From: Peptostreptococcaceae bacterium
Lineage (GTDB): Bacteria > Bacillota > Clostridia > Peptostreptococcales > Peptostreptococcaceae
DNA: 16,323 bases
Direction: 5' to 3'
Assembly: GCA_029983575.1 (NCBI GenBank)
Contig: JASBZE010000036.1
Span: 1-16,323, forward strand
Made by a program: the position numbers and the translations under genes. The notes beneath the pieces were generated by a model. The model saw only the letters and a program-made list of their open reading frames with translations. It was not told the origin of the DNA and did not search any database. Of the stretch, positions 8,078 through 15,767 are shown piece after piece; the stretch's first letter is position 1; each line of letters starts with the position of its first letter.

Positions 8078-10597
8078 CTATCTATTTTGCATATTCTTTA
8101 ATATTCTATAATTAACCATAAAAGTTACAAAAATTACTATAAACAAAATCGCCACAGCCACACTATCTATGCTAAATCTAGTGTATACCATTCCCTTATC
8201 CATAATTTCAAGCTTTGACATTATCCTGTAATCCCTGTAGAGTTTAATTATACCTATCAAAAGTGATGCTACATAAGCTGTCAATGATAGTATTACAGTT
8301 TCTACTTTTAGGATTGAAATTATAAAGCCTTCACTCGCTCCTATATCTCTCATTATATTGAAATCTCTTTTTCTCGTATCCATAATCATCTTAGAAGCTG
8401 ATAGAATAGTAAATACAAGTATCATACCAGCAACAATATAATTTACTACTATAGGTCCAAAGTATATAATTCTCCTCTCCTTTTTAGTTTCGACATTTAT
8501 ATTTTCTCTACTACTAAAGCTATAGGAGTTATAGATGCTGTTGTTTTTAAGCATCTGTTCAACTTTACTTTTTTCCCCATCAAAAACAAGGTTCTTAAAA
8601 TGCTTCACGTTACTTATGTTTTCCAGTGCTTCTTGACTTATTCCTATATTTCCTTCTAACGCTCTTTGTACTGTGGAATTTTTTGACCAGTCATTTCTCG
8701 GTATTATTTTTACTATCCTAGCTTTTACTATTTTGTAATCTACCTTACTATCTGTAATATATGGTAGTTTCAAATCGACATAGCTTCCTGCCTTTGCATC
8801 TTCAAGTATCTTATTTCTCTTATTCTGAGCACTGCTATAAAAATCATCGACCACCACTATCCCTATATTATTTTTGTCATTTAGTCTAAGTATATCCTCA
8901 TCTGACAAGAGTTTCTTATCTTTAAGATAGTCCATATAATTTTTATTTAAAGACATAGATTCAAAAGGTATCTCATATCTACCGTCTTTTCTTGACTTTG
9001 TATTTGTTAATCTCTCATTAAAATATTCTTCATTTATATTATTTTTCTTTTCCAGTATGTAATTTTCTCTTGAATAAGTATATATAACATTATTCAAGCT
9101 ATTTTTCTTTATTTCCTCTTTAATAAAATCTTCACTAAAACCAAATTTATCTGATTCTGAATAGGTCTTCAGCTTATAATCTCTTCCTATTAACTCAGCA
9201 AATACATTAGAGTATAATTTTTCTGACTCTGCCCCCATTTTTTCTGAGCTTAACACCGCTATAAAGCTAGATCCTATAGCACATACAATTATCATAGGTA
9301 TGATATAATGCTTAATACTAAGAGCTATCCACTTATACGCCAACCTTGATTTTATATCCTTTCCAAAATTAATATTGGATATAAACATGGTTAACTTTCC
9401 TATTTTTCCGCTGTTTTTAGATAGTACTATAGGTGAGGTTAGTGCTATGCTTATAACTTGTCTTATGTATATTATTAACATGCAAATAAAGTTTAGTAGT
9501 ACACATAGAAATATATCACTAAAACCTATATAAACCTCTTTGTAAGGAACTTTTATATTTAGTTTTATTCCTGTTATATCAAAAGTCGATAAATTAAGCA
9601 CTGCAGATGTCGCTAAATAGGTGAGTGCATATCCTATTGCCGTAGATATAGCTATCATAATGAGATATTCGAGTAATATCGAAATAGCTAACTTTTTCTT
9701 ATTACCTCCCAATACCTCTATAGTTCCTGTGAACCTCATCCTCTCTGGAGAAGATATGATAAAAACTGTTAATATAAGCATTATCGCCGATATTACAGCT
9801 AATTTATTCTCGCTATTTATTACAGTTTGACTCTTGACCGTGTCAGTTAGTATTCTCTTGAAATCGTTGTCTATTATCTTATTTGGCTCTATAGCCGCGG
9901 ACTCATATATCTCATATCCTTGAACTCCGCTATTAGACTTATTTATAAATACGTTATAGTTTTTTATATTATTAGGTATTATATTAGAATTAGGTTTAGT
10001 ATAGGCATTGTTATTATCAAAACCCATTTTATCTAAATATTTTATTAGTTCTTTTGAGTTTGTCGATTTATAAAGCCCAACTATTTTAAAGGTATTATTT
10101 TGGGATAATATTTTATTTTCTCCATTTTCTTTGTAGTTGTACTCGTGAAAAAAACTGTACTTATCTCCAACCTTTACTTTTTTCCCTTCTATGATGGTAT
10201 CTTTGTTTAGAATTATTTCGTCATCTGCCTCAGGAGCTCGTCCACTTTCTATCTTGTAGTTTAAAATATCAAATAACTTATCGTTGTATCCAATAAGGCT
10301 TGTTGCATAAGTACTTCCTACAGACAAACCACCTAAATTATCCGATGCAAATATATCTTTTATATACTTGTTATTTTCTAGCTTAGATAAATCTTTCTCG
10401 TTAATATCCCTCCCTAGATAATCGTATTTCGGTGCTACTTCCTGTATATATCGAATTTTATTATTTGCCTGGCTCCTCTTTAATACAGTAGGAAACGATA
10501 TCGTAAATACAGTAATTGTTAGAGCCAGTAAGATTATTAGATAGGTTTTTATATTTTTTTGTACGTATTTTTTTGAAAGCTCAATGTATGGTAACAT
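8078..10597 (-). CDS. FtsX/MacB-type ABC transporter permease (second of a pair)
   Basis: This 839-residue permease has a duplicated layout. TM1 (about 18-37) is followed by an extracellular domain of some 225 residues and three TM segments (about 266-284, 303-334, 360-383). A second unit follows with a TM at about 431-450, an extracellular domain of about 270 residues, and three C-terminal TM segments. Each three-TM set carries the FtsX-like coupling stretch before a helix: RFTGTIEVLGGNKKKLAIS at 288-306 and RDFNIMRDIGASEGFIIS near 745-765. Permeases of this type work with a separate LolD/MacB-like ATPase in lipoprotein or peptide export or in resistance to cell-wall-active peptides. GGAGGAG precedes the ATG. 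It starts 20 bases after its paralogous neighbour, so the two probably form a heterodimer. The substrate is unknown. Confidence 0.85.
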   Translation of the reverse strand: MLPYIELSKKYVQKNIKTYLIILLALTITVFTISFPTVLKRSQANNKIRYIQEVAPKYDYLGRDINEKDLSKLENNKYIKDIFASDNLGGLSVGSTYATSLIGYNDKLFDILNYKIESGRAPEADDEIILNKDTIIEGKKVKVGDKYSFFHEYNYKENGENKILSQNNTFKIVGLYKSTNSKELIKYLDKMGFDNNNAYTKPNSNIIPNNIKNYNVFINKSNSGVQGYEIYESAAIEPNKIIDNDFKRILTDTVKSQTVINSENKLAVISAIMLILTVFIISSPERMRFTGTIEVLGGNKKKLAISILLEYLIMIAISTAIGYALTYLATSAVLNLSTFDITGIKLNIKVPYKEVYIGFSDIFLCVLLNFICMLIIYIRQVISIALTSPIVLSKNSGKIGKLTMFISNINFGKDIKSRLAYKWIALSIKHYIIPMIIVCAIGSSFIAVLSSEKMGAESEKLYSNVFAELIGRDYKLKTYSESDKFGFSEDFIKEEIKKNSLNNVIYTYSRENYILEKKNNINEEYFNERLTNTKSRKDGRYEIPFESMSLNKNYMDYLKDKKLLSDEDILRLNDKNNIGIVVVDDFYSSAQNKRNKILEDAKAGSYVDLKLPYITDSKVDYKIVKARIVKIIPRNDWSKNSTVQRALEGNIGISQEALENISNVKHFKNLVFDGEKSKVEQMLKNNSIYNSYSFSSRENINVETKKERRIIYFGPIVVNYIVAGMILVFTILSASKMIMDTRKRDFNIMRDIGASEGFIISILKVETVILSLTAYVASLLIGIIKLYRDYRIMSKLEIMDKGMVYTRFSIDSVAVAILFIVIFVTFMVNYRILKNMQNR

Positions 10598-10617
10598 ATT
10601 CTCCTCCTCATTTATTA

Positions 10618-13084
10618 TTAAATTGTCCTTTTAACCTCATTTTTCTCGACAGTTGCAACTATATAACATATAAAAAATATTACAAATGGTATAAAAGATA
10701 ATAAGAATAGCCTTGAATAGTTTATATATAAGTTAGTATTGTTAAAGGCATTTTTAAGGTATAAATAATCATCAATAATCTTATACGTTGCCAATGAAAG
10801 TGTTATTAGAGATGAAATCAATCCATACTTGATTCCCTCAACAATATACATCTTTCTAATCACAGATTTTGATGCACCAATATACCACAATACCTCATCC
10901 TCATCTCTTCTCATTAATAATATAATTTTTAGAGACGAAAAAATGGTAAATATCGATATAAATCCCGTGTAAATTAAATTTGTTATAATTTCAAAGAAAA
11001 CCTGCTTCTCTCCATTTCCTTCATTTCTTATCGAATTTATATAACTTACTGCATATTCATTCCCTATTATCTTTCTTAGCTTTTCGGAAATATCCTCTCT
11101 ATTATCATCAGAATCAAAAAATATTGAATTGTACCTCATATTTCCATATAGTTTTTTATATTGTTCTGGTTCCATATAAATACATGCAATCAGTTCTTGA
11201 TTTCTTATATATGACCTTAATTTCACGGCGTCAACAAATCCCGAAACCTTAACTTCAACATTTTTGTAACTTATTACTCCATTTCTTTCTTCCGGTATTC
11301 TTACAGTTATCAAATCACCTGTTTTTATATTTATATATATATTTTCATATCCATTCTTTCCTCTAATATAAAACTTATCCTTTAGAAATACCTTTGGGTA
11401 ATTATCCTGACTTTTCTGTTCATTATAGATAATATTTCTACTGGTTAACTCATCTTTATTAAAGCTGAGTAATGAAAACTTATATTCTTCATTTTTTGTA
11501 GAGCTCTTACTGTAAGGTGGATTAAATTCTCCTCCCTTAGAGACGTATATTATCTCTGAACTATTTATTGGCATTACATTTCTAATAATATTTATTTTTC
11601 TAATAGAATCTACATCCTTATTTGTAAATCCAAAATCAGGAACATAATAGTCGTACTTATTAATTTCATATTTTCTATGAGCAAACATCGTTGATATTCC
11701 TGACTGACTTTCGTTACTATAACTTTCTTCATATCCGTTTTTTACATATATATAGTTAGAAATCGAAAATCCCAATAGTATAACCGGTACTATAAGATAT
11801 AGGATGTATTTTCTAAAATTTATATTTGAAATCTTCTTCATAACAGAAGTTTTATTAAAAATCATAGTTCTTGTGATTTTATCAAAAACTTCATCTATTA
11901 GAAATTTTCTATTTTTAGCCATACCGCTATTAGTTTTCAAAAGTTGATAAATAAAAGCAATAATGACAGGTAGCAACACTATCCTTAGAGTATAAAGAGA
12001 AAAGTATATATCATAGTGGATATCTTTAGGTAATTCTCTAAAAAGTTCTGGACTTGCCAAAGTATAATTTATATTATTAATCAAAATAAAGGTCAATATT
12101 AACCCAAGAATTGTACCTATTAATATTGATGATACGGTTATCAAAACTCCTTCAGATGAAAGCAAGAGCATTACCTGTTTTTTGCTACCTCCCACAATTC
12201 TAAGTAATTTCATATCATTAATCCTCTTTTTAGAATAAATGATCATTGTGACAAGGCTAAACATTATTCCAGCGATGACAAGATTTTTGAACCTAGGATT
12301 ATCCATTTTTTTATTGTTTATCAGCATTGTAGTTTGAGATATATCTCTGTTGAAATTTATTTTTTCTGGATTTATACCCGTCATGCCAATTAGTTTATTG
12401 GTCTCATTTTCAAGCTTACTGTATTTGCTCTTGTAATTAATAAAAACCTTAAAATACTTGCTATTATCTGGTATGAGATCGTTATTCAGGTTGGCAAAAC
12501 ACATATCTTTTGATGTATATCTCATTAATTTATTGTCCAATATTCCTACTACCTTTAACTTGACCTGTCGGTTGTGTATATTTGTAGTCCCATTGTCATT
12601 GGTTTCGTAATATAGATTGCCATAAATATTATCCCCTATGGAATAATTGTTATTAATATTGAAAACTACAGTTTCATTTTCTTTTGAAGGGTATCGACCT
12701 TTTTCTAGTTTTAATTTATATAGATCTAGCATATTCCTATTGTAGTTCTCGACAGTTATCATCCTACCCGTTTTTGCATCGACAAACTTTTCAAAAAACA
12801 ATGTAATAAATAAACTATCTATATTATCCATTGATTTTATAGAGTCTATTTCTTTTTTTGTAATATTTTTGCCTTCTGCACCATACACAGAACTATTTTT
12901 TTTGATAGTTATAGTGGTTAACATATTCGCTATGTTCTGATAGCATGATGGCAAATGAACCTGCAACGGATATACTCATAATAAAAATAACTAGTAGGAT
13001 TATTTTTATATTACTCCTAAATTGCAATAACAAATTGAACACTTTTTTAAAAAAGAGCATACAAAATAGCGTTGAGAGAAACAT
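10618..13084 (-). CDS. FtsX/MacB-type ABC permease, interrupted by a frameshift
   Basis: This is a paralogue of the downstream permease, with the same two-module layout and FtsX-like stretch DEVLWYIGASKSVIRKMY near the C-terminus. The N-terminal membrane helix (MFLSTLF at 13084, then KIILLVIFIMSISVAGSFAI) is read in one frame and ends at a TAG straight after a run of eight A (minus strand, 12903-12896). The remaining about 770 residues, from NSSVYGAEGKNITKKEID onward, lie in the frame one base later. Seven A instead of eight would give one protein of about 821 residues, matching its 839-residue partner. The long second frame opens only at a TTG at 12966 and lacks TM1, so it is not a complete gene alone. 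No clear ribosome binding site precedes either ATG at 13084 or 13060. It may be a read error, a phase-variable or slippage-corrected gene, or a pseudogene. Confidence 0.75.
12896..12903 (-). other. A8 homopolymer at the permease frameshift
   Basis: On the minus strand the sequence reads TATCAAAAAAAATAGTTC. In the upstream frame the A run leads directly to a TAG stop. Loss of one A, in DNA or by polymerase or ribosome slippage, joins the two frames exactly where the paralogous permease is continuous. Runs of this length are known sites of sequencing error, replication slippage and transcriptional slippage. Confidence 0.8.
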
Positions 13085-13122
13085 AGTCTTTAGACTTTAA
13101 ATTTTTCTCATCAACACTATAT

Positions 13123-13128
13123 ATTATA
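13123..13128 (-). promoter_or_regulatory. Possible -10 box of the permease operon
   Basis: A perfect TATAAT stands on the minus strand at 13128-13123, about 40 bases before the first permease ATG and immediately after the terminator of the upstream operon. No good -35 box is visible at 16-18 bases upstream. If real, its upstream part overlaps the terminator hairpin, so the permease pair may have its own transcript. Confidence 0.4.
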
Positions 13129-13130
13129 CA

Positions 13131-13173
13131 ACCAAAAATCGGCAAAATGTTGCTATCACTTTCTTTGCCGATT
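13131..13173 (-). terminator. Terminator of the radical SAM operon
   Basis: AATCGGCAAA (13137-13146) pairs with TTTGCCGATT (13164-13173) in a perfect 10-bp stem with a 17-base loop. On the minus strand it is followed by five U and then GG. It lies about 110 bases after the stop codon of the 277-residue protein gene and separates the radical SAM operon from the permease pair. The gap 13085-13284 holds no credible small gene on the minus strand. Confidence 0.75.
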
Positions 13174-13284
13174 ATTTTGTTGCTTCAAATGTTAAAGATG
13201 GAATTATATACTATATCAGGAATAGGTATACAGAAAACACTTTACAGACGGTTAATTTTTCCTCAGGATAATATATCTTAATAA

Positions 13285-14118
13285 TTATAGAAAACATCCC
13301 ATTATATATAATTTTTTTAGTTGATCATAACTACTTATTGCCTGTTCTATTACTCCCTCAAGACTAAAGCCAACTGAATAATATAAATGAAGATCATCAT
13401 AATCAGTGAAATAAGTTGTGATTTTGTTTCCAAAATTTATCCCATATTTCCTTTCATATTCATTTCTATAAAACTCACTTGCATATTTTATTGATTCTTT
13501 TAAAATATGTATATTTTCAGTTATATCAAAGATGTTGTTAATATATGAAATTTGAATCCATATTCCACTAAATCGATTGGATATTCTTAAAACAAGAATA
13601 TACTCTTCACCCCTTCTTAAAGAAAAAAAAACTTCTTTTTTTAGAAGAGTCAATATCTCTAAACGTTGAGTGGATAAATCTATTTTTTTTATTAACAAAT
13701 CATCACTCTTAATATTCTTTATATCAATATTATCTTTAATACTCTCAATATCATCCAATATAAGTGTGTATTCACCAAAATTTTTTTTTGTAGCCTCAAT
13801 AAAGGTATTTTCATTCCAGTACAGAAATTTCATATCTGTCAACTCTTTAATAAAATCAATTAAATCTATTTTTATTTTATCTACATCAATTTCTGGATAT
13901 TTCTTTATAAGTTCCTTTAGTATTTCATATATTGTCTTGTTTTTTCTTATATTATCTATAATAAAACTTGACGTCTGATTCATTTTCATTGATTCCATTT
14001 GTGGTATTTTCTTTGGTATAAAAATTACGCCACCATCCTCTGTTTCCTTAGAAAATAGTGTTACATCTTTATACAAAATAGGAATACTTTCTAAATCCAA
14101 ATCTTTAATATAATTCAT
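13285..14118 (-). CDS. PqqD-like (RRE) protein with possible GNAT-like C-terminal domain
   Basis: This 277-residue protein has two parts. Residues 1-101 resemble PqqD, the peptide-binding RiPP recognition element: a DGGVIFIP strand pair at 28-35, then MNQTSSFIIDNI (46-57), KTIYEILKELIKKYPEID (61-78) and a closing helix KIDLIDFIKEL (83-92). Such domains bind the leader of a precursor peptide and present it to the modifying enzyme. Residues 105-277 are not clearly recognised. The end, LHLYYSVGFSLEGVIEQ (243-259) then LYIMGCFL, looks like the C-terminal part of GNAT acyltransferases, but the usual acetyl-CoA pyrophosphate loop (Q/RxxGxG/A) is absent, so it may be a catalytically dead fold. Its ATG overlaps the upstream 162-residue gene by 14 bases and follows AGAAGGAG, indicating coupled translation. 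Confidence 0.65.
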   Translation of the reverse strand: MNYIKDLDLESIPILYKDVTLFSKETEDGGVIFIPKKIPQMESMKMNQTSSFIIDNIRKNKTIYEILKELIKKYPEIDVDKIKIDLIDFIKELTDMKFLYWNENTFIEATKKNFGEYTLILDDIESIKDNIDIKNIKSDDLLIKKIDLSTQRLEILTLLKKEVFFSLRRGEEYILVLRISNRFSGIWIQISYINNIFDITENIHILKESIKYASEFYRNEYERKYGINFGNKITTYFTDYDDLHLYYSVGFSLEGVIEQAISSYDQLKKLYIMGCFL

Positions 14119-14593
14119 TTTTATCTCCTTCTACCAATAGTTTGTGATATATTTGAATATCTATATTTCCATTAAACTCTTTTTTTAAAATTCCACTCCT
14201 AATATATAGAGATCCTCTAAATTTTTCTGAAAGTTTATTATTATAAATTATATCTTCAATGAAAATTAAAGCATCTTTTTTATATACCTTTTCCAATATT
14301 TCTTCTATAAAAGATATATATTCATCAAAGTTATCTATAAAAATATTAAGTTCACCTATATATATGATCTCAGAATAATTAATCAATAGTGGTTTTCTTG
14401 GATTATCTAATATAATTATAACGCCACTTTTCAAGTCAGAAAAAACAATCCACTCATAATTAAAAATCTTCGTTCTAATTATTTCTTCATCAATTAAACA
14501 TCTTTGATCTAAGTATGGGGAAACAAAGTAATTTCTCTGTTTTTTAATTATTTCTATAACTTCCTTTACTCTAGAAACTTCTATTCTATTCAT
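14105..14593 (-). CDS. Unrecognised 162-residue protein of the radical SAM operon
   Basis: I do not recognise this protein. It is soluble, with no signal peptide and no membrane helix. It has one cysteine (CLIDEEI), alternating beta-like hydrophobic stretches (WIVFSDLKSGVIIIL, IIYIGELNIFI) and a helix EYISFIEEILEKVYKKDALIF. The end, LYIRSGILKKEF then IDIQIYHKLL, has the rhythm of the last strands of a GNAT fold, as does the C-terminus of the downstream PqqD-like protein. That likeness is weak. It has a good ribosome binding site (GGAG before ATACAT and the ATG), starts 9 bases after the radical SAM gene, and overlaps the next gene. It is probably an obligate partner in the same pathway, for example a modifying or scaffold subunit. 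Confidence 0.6.
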   Translation of the reverse strand: MNRIEVSRVKEVIEIIKKQRNYFVSPYLDQRCLIDEEIIRTKIFNYEWIVFSDLKSGVIIILDNPRKPLLINYSEIIYIGELNIFIDNFDEYISFIEEILEKVYKKDALIFIEDIIYNNKLSEKFRGSLYIRSGILKKEFNGNIDIQIYHKLLVEGDKNELY

Positions 14594-14602
14594 ATGTATC
14601 TC

Positions 14603-15634
14603 CTAAATAATTTCATTTAATGATAAATTTAATTTATCAAACTCATCAATAATGTCTATATATAAAGACCCTTCTTTATACTTTTCTGGTAAAATGCTAT
14701 TAACACTTACATCCATGTTTTCAACTCCAGACACCATATTATAAACTTCTCTAATTATATTAGTGGTTATATATTTTTCATAATTAGATACTATATATTC
14801 AAACAGTGAATGTTTTCTAATATTCCCTATACTTATAGGAATATATGGAGAAGTTTGAATATACCCATAAGCATCGATACTCAATATACCTTTCATGTTA
14901 TAATCATCTGGTATAATTAAATGTTCTATAGGATCCCCCCACTCAAAATCCATACTCTCATATTTTTCATCATATTTTAACTCATCAAATATATTTTTAA
15001 TCTCATAGTATTCCTCATCTGATAATTTAAAATTATGCATATTATCTTTAGCTCTTCCTAAAAGCATGAGTGGTTGACTTCTAAAGCTTCTTACATTATA
15101 TTTTCTACATATATCTATCAGAATCCTATATTCGCCGATATTTTTTTTAGAAGGCAAGCAACTTACACTGGTATATATATCAAACTTTTTCAAAATAGTT
15201 AATGCACCAATAGCTCTCTCATAAGAATTAGCATTCTGTCTTAACCAAGTATGTGATCTCTCTAACCCATCGAGACTAACTTGTATATTATCTATTCCAG
15301 CTCTCTTTAAGCGTTCAGCAATTTTTTCAGTCATTAGCATACCATTAGTTACTAAATTTACAGATGTCTGTTCTTTCGTCTTTGATTTTATTATATCTAT
15401 CATTCTATACAAAACATCTACTCTAAGAAGAGGCTCTCCTCCACATAGACAAACTACCGTAGGTTTAATCTCTGCAATATCTTCAGCTAATTGTAATAAC
15501 TCAGAATCACTCAACTCATTCTCACATAATTCATGTTCTCCACTATAATTATAACAATGTAAACACTTAAGATTGCATTTATATGTAACATCTATAGATA
15601 TAAACACTATATCATTTTTTAATTCATTACTCAT
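14603..15634 (-). CDS. Radical SAM enzyme with SPASM-like tail lacking cysteines
   Basis: This enzyme, 343 residues from the start used, belongs to the radical SAM peptide-maturase type (PqqE/AlbA/sactisynthase-like). The [4Fe-4S] motif CNLKCLHC gives Cys20, Cys24 and Cys27. The SAM-binding GGEP motif is at 65-68, LVTNG at 94-98, and QVSLDGLERSHTWLR at 118-132, the usual substrate and SAM strand. The region 250-282 (GILSIDAYGYIQTSPYIPIS then IGNIRKHSLFEY) has the outline of a SPASM domain start, yet no cysteine occurs after residue 176, so auxiliary clusters cannot be held there. An ATG at 15718 would add 28 residues but has no ribosome binding site. The ATG at 15634 follows AAAGGTGA with good spacing. 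The adjacent PqqD-like gene and exporter suggest a RiPP pathway; the reaction is unknown. Confidence 0.85.
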   Translation of the reverse strand: MSNELKNDIVFISIDVTYKCNLKCLHCYNYSGEHELCENELSDSELLQLAEDIAEIKPTVVCLCGGEPLLRVDVLYRMIDIIKSKTKEQTSVNLVTNGMLMTEKIAERLKRAGIDNIQVSLDGLERSHTWLRQNANSYERAIGALTILKKFDIYTSVSCLPSKKNIGEYRILIDICRKYNVRSFRSQPLMLLGRAKDNMHNFKLSDEEYYEIKNIFDELKYDEKYESMDFEWGDPIEHLIIPDDYNMKGILSIDAYGYIQTSPYIPISIGNIRKHSLFEYIVSNYEKYITTNIIREVYNMVSGVENMDVSVNSILPEKYKEGSLYIDIIDEFDKLNLSLNEII

Positions 15635-15751
15635 CTCATTCACCTTTCTCATACTTAGAATTTTTTTCATTTTCTGATTATTGAACTTATTTAAAATTCG
15701 TTTATATTTCTCAATCATAGTATCTTGTATGTATTAAATATCACGAAAACA

Positions 15752-15767
15752 TATAATTTAAATTATA
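15752..15767. repeat. 16-bp perfect palindrome at the ABC gene end
   Basis: TATAATTTAAATTATA is a perfect palindrome that spans the stop codon of the ABC transporter gene. It could be an operator or be chance in very AT-rich DNA. The 120 bases between it and the radical SAM start have no other feature. Confidence 0.4.

Noticed and set aside
10618..12966. Reading the 782-codon frame alone as a complete permease
   Set aside because: It opens at a TTG without a ribosome binding site and lacks the first membrane helix, which is present in the adjoining frame. A frameshifted single gene explains both.
13085..13284. Search for a precursor peptide gene in the gap after the PqqD-like gene
   Set aside because: The only minus-strand ATG there opens a four-codon frame. 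The rest is a terminator and AT-rich sequence. The precursor, if any, is probably outside the window.
13670..13978. Plus-strand Ser/Ile/Phe-rich frame of 102 codons
   Set aside because: It is a complement of lysine- and aspartate-rich codons in the PqqD-like gene and has no start signal.
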